Below are positions 1 to 7,740 of a DNA stretch of 14,522 nucleotides, piece by piece. Source of the DNA: Conidiobolus incongruus B7586 (Eukaryota; Entomophthoromycota; Entomophthoromycetes; Entomophthorales; Conidiobolaceae); contig JNEM01013552.1 of assembly GCA_000697335.1 (NCBI GenBank), forward strand, positions 1 to 14,522, given 5' to 3'. Each line of letters opens with the position of its first letter. Position 1 is the first letter of the stretch. A model generated the notes under the pieces. The model worked only from the letters and a program-made list of their open reading frames with translations. It had not been told where the DNA came from and made no database searches. Position numbers and translations under genes: made by a program.

Positions 1-14
1 TAAATATGTTAATA

Positions 15-215
15 CTAAATTTGGGAATTTATTGCATGTGGCAATTTGCCAACGATTCTTAAATGACGTAATTTACCAAATCCAATTAAACAATTGTATA
101 GTCCGAAAATTTCCGATGTTTTTTTAAAATTTGACAGGCGTAAATCGTAATTTTTTTTGATTTTTGGTGAGAATTTTCAATCTCAATATTTGAACACTAT
201 CTGCGTAAAATACTC
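15..215. repeat. Diverged upstream repeat A, copy 1
   Basis: Positions 15-45 match 12261-12291 with 3 differences in 31 bases. Weaker resemblance continues on both sides of a TGACGTAA-like site (64-71 here, TGATGTCATAA in the other copy) and a TCCG-bearing stretch, out to about 215. This copy also holds TGGCAA-T-TTGCCA (39-51), a dyad, and TCTGCGTAA (200-208), a motif found before other family genes. Both copies lie upstream of a family gene, so the repeat was probably duplicated with the genes. The outer limits are approximate. Confidence 0.55.
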
Positions 216-836
216 AACAATTGAGTTGTTATTTAGTTTATATTAAAAAGATCTAATACTTATCAGCCAATTTCATTTTTGGTTCTATTTATTTTGAAGT
301 GAAGTATCTACATTGACTGGAGTATTATATCATTAAGGAGTTTGTTTTCGATAATAGCATTCAACAGTTATTTTGGCTCAAATTGGATGGAAAATATTTA
401 CCAAGTCCTAGCATATATAAATATATAAAGTGTATTATATTTAAAAAAATTTCTCAATTCTCAATTTTTGATATCTATAAACAGTATCCATTCAATGAGT
501 CAACAAGCTAAGAGCAATGGGAATTGGGATCAAATTGTCGTCAATATATTTTGTGCTTGTTATGTAAAAAATTAAAATATATTATTCCCAGATTACCATA
601 ATATACATATATAATATTTAATAGATAATTACAACAGTATTGACTATATGAAGCTATCAATTGTTCATTTTCCATATATCTAGAATAGTTCACAATATAA
701 CTTGATATCTTTAATGGTACGTTTGCTAATAGTAGGTTTATAAATTATCAATGACGGTTAAAATTTTCATTACAAGTGTTGAATCAAAATAATTGTAATT
801 ATTCGCCAAAATGTTATGTAAAAGGATTTCATTATA
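216..836 (+). promoter_or_regulatory. 5' region of the first family gene, with a displaced core promoter
   Basis: No gene is seen here. Positions 476-492 (TATAAACAGTATCCATT) match the core promoter of the sister gene at 11588 (TATATAAATAGTATCCATT, from 11503), with about 355 bases instead of about 80 before the reading frame. A second TATAAA lies at 739-744, about 98 bases before the ATG at 837, and could serve instead. Tandem TATATAAA-like sequence also occurs at about 413-429. A TTTCAATTAG stretch just before position 890 could be a 3' splice site, but no firm 5' partner is seen. Which start is used cannot be decided from the sequence. Confidence 0.4.
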
Positions 837-1061
837 ATGAGTTTATTCACTCAATTACATTATATTTTCGAATCATCATTATTTCAATTAGGTGCCACCA
901 GTTTACATCATATTGCTCACTTTGAAATATTTTTTATCATTGATCCCAAACTAGGTCGAAAAGCTTTTCCAGGATCAGACAGAGATAGTTTAGACTCGAA
1001 TAAGGGACAAAGTTATACTTCTGCGCTAAGGCATTTTAAAATCAAGTTTTCTTGGTTTTAA
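837..1061 (+). CDS. Diverged member of the PWF-tail microprotein family, altered N-terminus
   Basis: A 74-residue frame whose last 57 or so residues align with the family: SLHHIAHFE, then FFIIDPKL (one residue longer than the usual FTIDPKL), FPGSDRDSLDSNK, and the end HFKIKFSWF (SWF in place of PWF). The family ATG is not present at the aligned place (about 889); the frame runs in from an upstream ATG and adds about 18 residues with no family match. DRDS-[LF]-[DE]-SNK is shared only with the gene at 11588, making them sisters. The frame is open throughout and ends at the normal place, so it is either a functional variant with a new start or a young decaying copy. The 3' flank has TGTATATT and TGTAAATA. 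Function unknown; the protein is likely soluble. Confidence 0.55.
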   Translation: MSLFTQLHYIFESSLFQLGATSLHHIAHFEIFFIIDPKLGRKAFPGSDRDSLDSNKGQSYTSALRHFKIKFSWF

Positions 1062-1116
1062 AGTCTAGATCAAGATTTTAGTTTTTGATTTCATTCACTT
1101 GTTGAATTGATAACCC

Positions 1117-1162
1117 TGTATATTATCATTATCACATATTTCTTATTCACATTGTAAATAAA
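1117..1162 (+). promoter_or_regulatory. 3' UTR elements: PUF-type sites and poly(A) signal
   Basis: TGTATATTA begins at 1117 (fits the 9-base PUF form UGUA-N-A-N-UA) and TGTAAATA lies at 1153-1160 (8-base form), 56 and 92 bases after the stop. AATAAA at 1157-1162 overlaps the second. The assignment to PUF binding rests on the consensus known for that protein family; an alternative is a polyadenylation efficiency element. Confidence 0.5.
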
Positions 1163-1685
1163 CTTACTATATATAATTAGAATATGAATTTTTTATTAAT
1201 AAATTAATGAAACTAGTTGGGTTCATACATTAATTTTATTATTACATTTATAAATAATTAATTTTGATATATTTTAAAGCTTTAGCGATTTCCAAGGTTC
1301 TTGAGTAGATAAGTCTTCATCTGAATTAATAAGCTATATCTTTTTATCCTCCCATCCAACCAGATTCAAATAATATGCATCTATTATATTCTAAGATTCT
1401 TAATCTAGCACAAACTGCAAATAGTTAATATATTGGCCTACAAAAATAAATAATATTGATTGTTTATATTCTATTTATAATTAAATTTGTCATTGTATAT
1501 TTTATATTCTATGATAGATTAAAAATGTATGAAATAAAAACATATAGATACATAATATATCATTTTAAATGCTGTATTTTGATTAGTTATTTTTATTCGC
1601 AAATGATGTCATCAAAATATCCAGCACCCCAAAAAACTTTGAGTTATAAATTTGTATCCATCAAGTGCCTGCATAAATGGTAAAA
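1163..1685. other. A+T-rich spacer, no gene seen
   Basis: An open frame at 1456-1683 has an A+T-driven, hydrophobic and Lys/Tyr-rich translation, no resemblance to the family and no paralogue in the window. I treat it as chance. No repeat or RNA gene was recognised. Confidence 0.5.
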
Positions 1686-1855
1686 ATATCCAATTGGCAA
1701 TTTTTTCCAAAATTATCCGTTTGGAAAAAATGCAGTTAAAAAATTTAAAATGATGCGAATAATCTAGAATAATTGCTTTCGGGTAGTTATGGCTGAATTC
1801 TGTATGCTGAGAATTTCATATAGCTTTGCAATTCCGAAAATAGTAACACAAGGTA
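1686..1855 (+). promoter_or_regulatory. Conserved upstream block B, copy 1 (with dyad)
   Basis: This block matches 12923-13080 upstream of the closest paralogue. Shared parts, in order: CCAATTGGCAATTTT (1690-1704); a dyad TTTTTTCCAAA / TTTGGAAAAAA (1701-1711 and 1720-1730, 8-base spacer); TCGGGTAG (1779-1786); and a TTTGCAATTCCGAAAATAGT stretch (about 1825-1844). The order is preserved and it ends about 55 bases before the TATA box, which suggests an upstream control region carried along with the gene. Confidence 0.55.
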
Positions 1856-1909
1856 AGTTTAGCCAAATATTGAGTTCATGAGAATTTCAATCCCTTATGA
1901 AATTAAGTG

Positions 1910-1948
1910 TATATAAACAGTCAAAATGATCTATAGTATCATCATCAA
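1910..1948 (+). promoter_or_regulatory. Core promoter: TATA box and initiator-like TCATCAA
   Basis: TATATAAA at 1910-1917, 79 bases before the ATG, with TCATCAA at 1942-1948, 32 bases after the start of the box. This is the spacing expected for a TATA box and transcription start and is repeated in the paralogues. The start site itself is inferred. Confidence 0.65.
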
Positions 1949-1988
1949 TTCATACCAATAAGATATATTTCAAGTAATAAATATTAAA

Positions 1989-2159
1989 ATGGCTTCCATC
2001 TGTCCTCAACAAATCGCTCTCATTGAAACTTTTACCATCGATCCCAAGATGCGCGAACAAGTCTTCCCAGGATCTGCTAGAAGCAGTTTAGAATCAACAT
2101 CAGGATATCATCAAGAATCTGAACCCAAGCGCTTTAAGCTCAAGTTTCCCTGGTTTTAA
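1989..2159 (+). CDS. PWF-tail microprotein, 56 aa
   Basis: I do not recognise this protein from any described family. It is 56 residues long. N-terminal part MASICPQQIALIE; core TFTIDPKMRE (residues 14-23) and FPGSARSSLES (26-36); polar linker SGYHQESEP; basic/aromatic tail KRFKLKFPWF. There are no Cys pairs, signal peptide or membrane helix, so a small soluble intracellular protein or peptide is likely. The start is fixed by alignment to nine paralogues, by the AAAATGG context and by the TATA box 79 bases upstream. Its nearest relative is the gene at 13220, with which it shares QESEPKRF and the upstream block. The body is clearly richer in G+C than its flanks. The frame is intact and intronless. 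Confidence 0.8.
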   Translation: MASICPQQIALIETFTIDPKMREQVFPGSARSSLESTSGYHQESEPKRFKLKFPWF

Positions 2160-2215
2160 TTCACTTTGATCAATCCATCTGCTTCAAGTATAAGACTGTG
2201 TCTATTGTAAAAAGT

Positions 2216-2272
2216 TGTAAATAGCTACCATATTTATCGTCATTCATTCATTTATTTTATATATTTAATAAA
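2216..2272 (+). promoter_or_regulatory. 3' UTR: PUF-type site TGTAAATA and poly(A) signal
   Basis: TGTAAATA at 2216-2223, 57 bases after the stop, followed by AATAAA at 2267-2272. This gives a 3' UTR of roughly 130 bases if the signal is used. Confidence 0.5.
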
Positions 2273-3024
2273 AAAAAATATTATCTTCAAACATATTTGG
2301 ATATTATATTGTTAGTTTGATTAAATGATTTAAGTAATAAATATATTTAATATTGTGATTTATAGATATCCGAGAATTCGAAATGTGAAATCAAGTGACA
2401 GAATACTTATTAATTAGCAATTGTAAAAATCTTAGTTATGTATAGAAAAGTTAAAATTCAAATATTATAAAACTAACTTATAGTATCATTTTTAGTTTGG
2501 CTCCTATAAGATGTTTTGAAAATGTCAGAGACTTTGAATCACTCTTGAGAAAATCATTTGAGAGTATATAGTTATTGTGTAGAATAAAGAATGGAAAAAT
2601 TTCAAAGTTACTTCTTCAATATAGGAACATTCTTTTAATATCATTTAAAGGTTTTAAGGTGTTCAAGTCCAAAAGATTTTTGATTACAATTATAAATTAA
2701 ATATAAAAATAATCAGAATGTTTTTGTTTTACAAATAATACATTTTAAAAAATTGAAGCAAGTTTATCTGGTATTGAAAATAAAGTATTATTTATATATT
2801 TACTATAGATATCATTGGAACAAATATTTTTTAACTTTATTATTATGGATAGAGTGAATCTTAGCTTGTTCAAAAAGTTGATATTAAAAGTTATATTTTT
2901 ATGTTTACTATAGATATTAATATACTCTTACAGCAAATATTAAACAGTATCAAATATGGAAATTTGATAATAATTACATTTCACTATCAATGAATAAATC
3001 TTACCAGTTTTAATATAATATTAC
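2273..3024. other. A+T-rich spacer, nothing recognised
   Basis: No open frame of note, family relic, RNA gene or clear repeat is seen in this stretch. Confidence 0.5.

Positions 3025-3105
<81 letters not shown>
3025..3105. repeat. Perfect (AAT)27 microsatellite
   Basis: Twenty-seven uninterrupted AAT units (81 bases) in the spacer between two family genes. The lack of interruptions suggests recent slippage growth and likely length variation between individuals. It is non-coding in context. Confidence 0.97.
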
Positions 3106-3106
<1 letters not shown>

Positions 3107-3448
3107 TATTGAAACTTAATTATAATTATGAATTAGATCAAAAATGATGTAATAGCTAGGTGAGATAACAGCAAAAATAATATATCCTTCCAATCAGTTC
3201 GCAACCTTCTACAATGAGATACTATTTCTCCATTTGGTAAATTGTTGTCAAACTGATAGATTTAGACTTGGTTAAAAAGATTAAATTTAGTTTAAATGAA
3301 ATTCCAGAATAATCCAAACTCGATATATTACGTAATCAAATTGGTTAAAATATTCACATACCCAAATCTACTTATAAACTGAATGATATACTATATTCAA
3401 TTACTAATATGACTAATAGTAAATATCTGCGCATTGGTTATTTTGGCG
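3106..3448 (+). promoter_or_regulatory. Upstream region of the third family gene
   Basis: Contains TTACGTAA (3328-3335), a perfect palindrome of the type bound by some bZIP factors, and TCTGCGCA (3426-3433), a motif also found before other copies, just 5' of the TATA box. No gene is seen. Factor assignment is inference. Confidence 0.4.
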
Positions 3449-3486
3449 TATATAAAGGGATGCTTTGGTGAATGATGATTATCAGT
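3449..3486 (+). promoter_or_regulatory. Core promoter: TATA box and initiator-like TATCAG
   Basis: TATATAAA at 3449-3456, 72 bases before the ATG; TATCAG at 3480-3485, 31 bases after the start of the box. Confidence 0.65.
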
Positions 3487-3520
3487 TTGAACACATTACT
3501 TATAAATAACTACAGATAAA

Positions 3521-3691
3521 ATGGCCACTATCAGTTTACAGCAAATCGCCCTCTTTGAAACTTTTACTATTGATCCTAAATTGCGTGAGCAAGAGTTTCC
3601 AGGATCTGCTAGAAGCAGTTTAGAATTATCTTCAGGATCTTATCAAAAATCCGAATCTAAGCATTTTAAGCTCAAATTCCCATGGTTTTAA
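3521..3691 (+). CDS. PWF-tail microprotein, 56 aa
   Basis: Unrecognised family. N-terminus MATISLQQIALFE, core TFTIDPKLREQ, FPGSARSSLE, a Ser-rich linker with SGSYQKSESK, and tail HFKLKFPWF. It is the same length as its neighbour at 1989 and shares the SARSSLE segment with it. The start is supported by the ATAAAATGG context and the TATA box 72 bases before it. No targeting signal or membrane segment is seen. It is the last copy of the left plus-strand run; the tRNA follows about 480 bases downstream. The frame is intact and the TGTAAATA element is present after the stop. Confidence 0.8.
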   Translation: MATISLQQIALFETFTIDPKLREQEFPGSARSSLELSSGSYQKSESKHFKLKFPWF

Positions 3692-3732
3692 TCCCTCTAG
3701 CCTTTATTGTAAGCCGACGTCAAAACAATTCT

Positions 3733-3796
3733 TGTAAATATCATTTTGAAACATCGCCTAACAGATGCATTTATATTACTTAAATTAATTAATAAA
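3733..3796 (+). promoter_or_regulatory. 3' UTR: PUF-type site TGTAAATA and poly(A) signal
   Basis: TGTAAATA at 3733-3740, 42 bases after the stop; AATAAA at 3791-3796. Confidence 0.5.
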
Positions 3797-4174
3797 TATG
3801 ATCAAAATAAAAAACACTGGTTTTATTAAAATTGTATTTTCAAATTTTCAAACATATTATTTATTACATCAATATTTTCAGTTTGAATAATCAATACGTA
3901 TTTAATATTTTATATTGAAACTGTATTTATGAGCATATGGTATATTCTAAGCAGAGAAACAAACATTTGAATTTTAATAGTGTCAAATGAGTAGCATTGA
4001 AAATGATTATTTTGAGTTATAATATTTTTATGATAAAATTAACAATGTATAAAATCGGAGTTTTGGACTGAGATGTATAAGATCATTGAAATAAACTAAA
4101 ATATACTAATAATATAATAATATAATATTATTATTAATTACCAATCAAAATGAATCAAGTTATTAGCTTAATAT
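3797..4174. other. A+T-rich spacer, nothing recognised
   Basis: No gene, family relic or repeat of note between the third family gene and the tRNA. Confidence 0.5.
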
Positions 4175-4246
4175 GCTCCGCTGGTGTAATGGTTAGCACT
4201 CAGGACTTTGAATCCTGCGATCTGAGTTCGATTCTCAGGCAGAGCT
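4175..4246 (+). tRNA. tRNA-Gln (anticodon UUG)
   Basis: A 72-base cloverleaf without CCA or intron. Acceptor GCTCCGC pairs with GCAGAGC (4239-4245), discriminator T4246. D arm GTG/CAC with loop containing GGTTAG; anticodon stem CAGGA/TCCTG with loop CTTTGAA (anticodon TTG at 34-36, reads CAA, Gln); variable CGAT; T arm CTGAG-TTCGATT-CTCAG. The internal A and B boxes of RNA polymerase III genes are present, and TTTT at 4250-4253 is a fitting terminator. One oddity is C4179 opposite A4241, a mismatch in the acceptor stem (5:68). It resembles eukaryotic cytosolic tRNA-Gln. It lies between the plus-strand and minus-strand runs of the family. Confidence 0.95.
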
Positions 4247-4249
4247 TTG

Positions 4250-4253
4250 TTTT
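4250..4253 (+). terminator. RNA polymerase III T-run
   Basis: TTTT four bases after the tRNA discriminator base, the usual place for a Pol III stop. Confidence 0.7.
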
Positions 4254-4869
4254 AGTATCAACTTTATTATTTTTAATCTCCTTTTTCATACTTTCTTTTG
4301 CATGCTCATATTATAACTTGAATCTATAATATTATCTCATTTCTTTACTCTTCGCTAACTTTTTAATTTTTTTATATATTTCATATTACATTTTGAGATA
4401 TATAATGGGTAAAAAACCAATTTAATTTCCTTCAACTATCAATTTTTATCAAATCAAAATTATACAAATATTTTAAATATGCCCTTTTGATCATGATATG
4501 TTCATTCAAATATAGCTCAACTTGAAAAATATCAGAATAAACGTAAAAATTCATCCATATAAAATATGTATCACAATAAAAATTCAAAGGTTGTTTTTGA
4601 TAACTTGTTATTACCTTACTGAAGATAGCAACAATATGTTAATTTTAAATAATATACAATTAAAATTATCTATAAAGCTTCAATGCATCTTACAATTATT
4701 AGCTATTTTAAATTTTATTTAAGTTCTCTAGAAATGCCATATCATAATCCACATTAAATGGAAAAATGCATAATATGATAATAAATGATATTAAATAAGA
4801 CTATAACAAAGAATTTGAACATTTTTATAGACCTTATGATAGGAGTGAAGCTTGTTGCAAAGTTAATAT
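4254..4869. other. A+T-rich spacer, nothing recognised
   Basis: An apparent frame at 4522-4722 opens on TTG and has low-complexity A+T-driven composition with no relative in the window; I take it as chance. Confidence 0.45.
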
Positions 4870-4961
4870 CATTACAATTCGATTCAGTGGATGAAGTCTC
4901 ACTTGGGATAAATAGTAATGTTTTCCAAAGTGGCGATTCGATGTAAACTAATGTCAGCAAT
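4870..4961 (-). pseudogene. Decayed copy of the PWF-tail microprotein gene
   Basis: On the minus strand from 4961, the sequence matches the gene at 6203 closely: ATT in place of the ATG, then codons for ADISLHRIATLENITIYPK, then TGA (4899-4901) where the paralogues continue with Leu/Arg. Beyond that the match fades, apparently with small deletions, and the Ser-rich linker and PWF tail are gone. The 5' leader is still similar (ATCAAAT before the start) and a TATA-like ATATAAAA remains at 5017-5024. No PUF-type site is found downstream. A longer open frame across 4754-5011 is a shifted-frame reading of this relic. The 3' limit is approximate. Confidence 0.75.
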
Positions 4962-5967
4962 TTGATAATTAATAAATTGCTATTTGATGAAGATATAGTG
5001 AGATTTTTCATGATTATTTTATATGTCAGATTACCTAAACTTCGTTATTAATTTTCACGCGGCTATTTGAGCTGAATAGTAATATATGATGATAACATTA
5101 ATTTACTGTTCCTTATGCCAAAAAGCTAATTTATTTTACAAAGATTATTCTTCATTAGTAAGTGTTAATAGAGAAAAGAAACGCAATTGAATTTTTAAAA
5201 TCTATAAGGGTAATTACAGGAAAGTAATTTATCATTAATCACATATTTCGCGTAATATATTAGGGTTAAATTGAATACGCTGCGAAATTCATTTCAAAAT
5301 CATCATTTGGTTTGATTAACCTGAGAATAACTAAAATCAAAACAAGATCGTTTTCATTACTAGGAATAGTTTAGTATAGAACATCTGAATTAATTAATCT
5401 GTGCCTAAGTGTAAATTTTGAATTTTGAAATATTGTTACCACTTTAAAATTGATCTAATGTTGAACCCTAATAGTTTCAAGTTGATTTATTGCTATAGTT
5501 TGGCATATTTAACATATATAAACTGATAACTATTTTGATATATTAATCTTATATTGCTACAACAAAATATGTAAAAAGCAATTTAGAGTAATAGAATATA
5601 TTGTATTTTGATGTATATTAGCGCATAGGTATCATTAATAAAGAATAAAAATTTTATTAGGTGAAATTGAAATTTTTGTAAAATTATTGTGAAATGTTAA
5701 TGACAAACAGCGCATTCATAAAAATGACATCAATCAATAAATTATTTGCTAATATAAAGCAAATTCAATATCGTATGAACTGTCAAATGACATAAAGCAA
5801 TGTTATGGAAAGTCGATTTCATTTAAAATTGAAATAGCATCTGATATTAATACAATTAGTTTGTTTATTCAATCAAAGCTATAAAAAACATTCATAAATT
5901 CAATTATCAAAAATGTTTTCTTTAATATTATTTATTTATTTTTACTAGATAAAAATACAGGTTAACA
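4962..5967. other. Spacer: relic promoter and A+T-rich DNA
   Basis: Beyond the relic TATA box (5017-5024, minus strand) there is no gene. A few G+C-bearing spots stand out: TTCGCGTAA near 5248-5256, ACGCTGCGAAA near 5277-5287, TTAGCGCATA near 5619, and CAGCGCATTC near 5708. They recall the TCTGCG[TC]A motif seen before intact copies and may be remains of older upstream regions. Very short frames (for example near 5723) have no support. Confidence 0.35.
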
Positions 5968-5975
5968 TATATACA
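5968..5975 (-). promoter_or_regulatory. 3' UTR PUF-type site TGTATATA
   Basis: Minus-strand TGTATATA, 55 bases after the stop codon of the gene at 6203. It fits the 8-base PUF consensus UGUANAUA. Confidence 0.5.
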
Positions 5976-6029
5976 AATTCATTAGTGGACCATGATTTAT
6001 AGACAATTTTTAAGGGATCTCATAGAAGG

Positions 6030-6203
6030 CTAAAACCAAGGAAACTTAAATTTGAGCACTGATCTCTTGGATCTATGAGTAGAAGTTGAAGTTGTAGATT
6101 CCATGCTATTCCTTCCAGATCCTGGGAATGTTTGTTCACGGAGTTTGGGATCAATAGTAAAGTTTTCCAAAGTAGCGATTTGTTGTAAACTGATAGCAGC
6201 CAT
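6030..6203 (-). CDS. PWF-tail microprotein, 57 aa
   Basis: Unrecognised family. N-terminus MAAISLQQIATLE, core NFTIDPKLREQ, FPGSGRNSMES, a Thr/Ser linker TTSTSTHRSKRS, and tail VLKFKFPWF, stop TAG (most copies use TAA). The start at 6203 is set by alignment to the paralogues and by a TATA box 73 bases upstream; the longer frame at 6020-6250 on this strand is a shifted reading and not the protein. Its nearest relatives are the gene at 7373 (shared [GR]NSMESTTS) and the pseudogene at 4961. No signal peptide or membrane segment. The frame is intact and it heads the run of four intact minus-strand copies. Confidence 0.8.
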   Translation of the reverse strand: MAAISLQQIATLENFTIDPKLREQTFPGSGRNSMESTTSTSTHRSKRSVLKFKFPWF

Positions 6204-6245
6204 TTGATAACTATTGTTAGAATTCGATAAATTGATATTTGGTGA

Positions 6246-6276
6246 TACATAACTAGTAAGATAGGGTCTTTATATA
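6246..6276 (-). promoter_or_regulatory. Core promoter: TATA box and initiator-like TATCACC
   Basis: Minus-strand TATATAAA at 6276-6269, 73 bases before the ATG; TATCACC begins about 30 bases downstream of the start of the box. Confidence 0.6.
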
Positions 6277-7094
6277 TTAATTTCGACTCAAATATAATTA
6301 CTGATTTACTTATAATTATTTAATCTAAATTCACATATAAGGTAATATTCAATATTATTACTCTGTAAATTCAGCTCAGTCAATTTTACTCATGCTTATT
6401 ACGCACAACTTTTGCGCAGATTATTTGTTACTTTAATTTGATTACTTGAAACCGGAATTTCAATTGTATCTCGAAAGATTTCAGAACAGGTAATAAAAGG
6501 TAATCTGTTTGAATTATTACCAAATCTGGCAGAGTTAGTTATAATCAAAAATTTTATATACACATTGCCAAGTTCATTTGATTCAAATATGCTTTGTTTG
6601 TTTATAGTTTACTAATTCTTACTAATTAATAAATATTAACTATAATGGATATTTCTTAGAACATCCAATATTATAGTCAGCTTTTATGAATACAAACTTA
6701 TAGAATATTATATTATTTTATTTTATATTGATTTATTCATTATTTCCTGTTTGAATATTATCAATATATTGATCTATAATTCATAGCATATTTTAATTTA
6801 TTTAATATTTGATTTGTCGGGAGAGTACCAAATTATCAATGATGTTAGAATTATATGTCTAACAAAGTAAAATATCTATTTATTTTTGATATGTCAATTG
6901 ATATAATAGTTTTATATATTTATATCGCATCTTGAAGGTAAATAGATTCTTACAGTATATTATTGAAAAAAAAGTTAAAAAATATCTGATAAATTATATT
7001 GAAATAATATTTTCAAGATCTCGTTATAAATATTAAGAGCATCATTAAATTTAAATTTTATAATGTATTCGATTTTATTATGTAATATATAAAA
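6277..7094. other. Upstream region of the 6203 gene and A+T-rich spacer
   Basis: Minus-strand TCTGCGCA (6420-6413), identical to the motif at 3426-3433, and TGCGTAA (6405-6399) lie about 200 bases before the start codon. From about 6600 to 7070 nothing is recognised. TTTATT at 7074-7079 reads as AATAAA on the minus strand and is a likely poly(A) signal for the gene at 7373. Confidence 0.4.
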
Positions 7095-7103
7095 TATTAT
7101 ACA
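7095..7103 (-). promoter_or_regulatory. 3' UTR PUF-type site, 9-base form TGTATAATA
   Basis: Minus-strand TGTATAATA, 49 bases after the stop of the gene at 7373. The 8-base form is absent here; the 9-base form UGUA-U-A-A-UA is the type known for yeast Puf4-like proteins. Confidence 0.4.
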
Positions 7104-7151
7104 AATTTCATTTTAAAACATGAATTAGAAAAAATGGTTTGAAGATAATCA

Positions 7152-7373
7152 TTAAAGCCAAGGAAGTTTCAACTTCAACTTCAACTTCAACTTAGATTTC
7201 ATGGATGAAATAGTAGATGTTGAGATTAAAGAGCTCTTGGATCCTATTGTAGAGATTGAAGTTGTAGATTCCATACTATTTTTTCCAGATCTTGGAAATG
7301 TAATTTCACGCTGTTTAGGATCAATGGTGAAGTTTTCAAAGACAGCAATTTGGTGTAAACTGATGCCAGCCAT
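7152..7373 (-). CDS. Expanded member of the PWF-tail family, 73 aa, ending PWL
   Basis: Same family, with the longest canonical-start product. MAGISLHQIAVFE, NFTIDPKQRE, FPRSGKNSMESTTS (FPR in place of FPG), then a linker about 15 residues longer than usual and a KLKLKLKLKL run before PWL. The run comes from a hexanucleotide repeat (CAACTT four times on the plus strand, 7170-7193, read as Lys-Leu). The last residue is Leu (CTT) where others have Phe. A TATA box lies 69 bases upstream. The frame is open, but changes at otherwise fixed residues (G28R, terminal F to L) suggest relaxed constraint or a changed role. The opposite-strand frame at 7201-7392 is a shadow. Confidence 0.7.
   Translation of the reverse strand: MAGISLHQIAVFENFTIDPKQREITFPRSGKNSMESTTSISTIGSKSSLISTSTISSMKSKLKLKLKLKLPWL
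7170..7193. repeat. Hexanucleotide repeat (CAACTT)4 inside the coding sequence
   Basis: Four perfect units, read on the minus strand as four Lys-Leu pairs that lengthen the basic tail of the protein. Other copies carry only a single K-[FL]-K-[FL] step here. Confidence 0.9.
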
Positions 7374-7402
7374 TGAATTATTGATGAAGTAATAGATTTA
7401 AT

Positions 7403-7442
7403 TTGATCAAGAATCTCATGGTAACTATTCAGTATTTATATA
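7403..7442 (-). promoter_or_regulatory. Core promoter of the gene at 7373
   Basis: Minus-strand TATATAAA at 7442-7435, 69 bases before the ATG. TTGATCAA at 7403-7410 begins 32 bases downstream of the start of the box; ACTTCATCAA follows nearer the start codon. Confidence 0.55.
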
Positions 7443-7740
7443 CTAAATTCTGTCATTAAATAAATTCTCCAATGCAAATTACCACTTATGTATTTTACAA
7501 TAAACATATTAGTTATTCGTAAATACTCGTTATTAATCAAACCACCATTTCTCAGAACCCCAGATAATATCTGAAGCAAAAAGAACTTTCTTAATACCCA
7601 AACATAAAGTATATGAATTTATCAAAAATATGTATTTTTCATATAAAATTAAATCAAAGTTCAATATCTTTTGAGACATGAACATAATTCTCTGATCTTC
7701 GAAGATCATTAGGGGTTCTAAATCCTATTAGTTGCAAGAT
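7443..7740. other. Segment present upstream of the 7373 gene but not of its neighbour
   Basis: The gene at 8775 has the same upstream block (8930-9262) much closer to its promoter, so about 200-225 bases here are extra, or were lost there. It contains a perfect 16-base palindrome TGATCTTCGAAGATCA (7693-7708). No gene is seen and no terminal inverted repeats of an inserted element were recognised. Confidence 0.4.

Noticed and set aside
1456-1683. 75-residue open frame on the plus strand
   Set aside because: Hydrophobic, A+T-driven composition, no paralogue in the window and no promoter or 3' signals like those of the family genes.
4522-4722. 66-residue open frame on the plus strand
   Set aside because: Opens on TTG, low-complexity A+T-driven translation, no relative in the window.
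4754-5011. 85-residue minus-strand frame
   Set aside because: It is a shifted-frame reading across the relic family copy; the family frame at this place is the broken one starting at 4961.
5723-5794. Short frame MTSINKLFANIKQ... on the plus strand
   Set aside because: Only 23 codons, with no family resemblance, promoter or paralogue.
6020-6250. 76-residue minus-strand frame
   Set aside because: Shifted-frame shadow of the real gene at 6030-6203.
7201-7392. 63-residue plus-strand frame
   Set aside because: Antisense shadow of the gene at 7152-7373.
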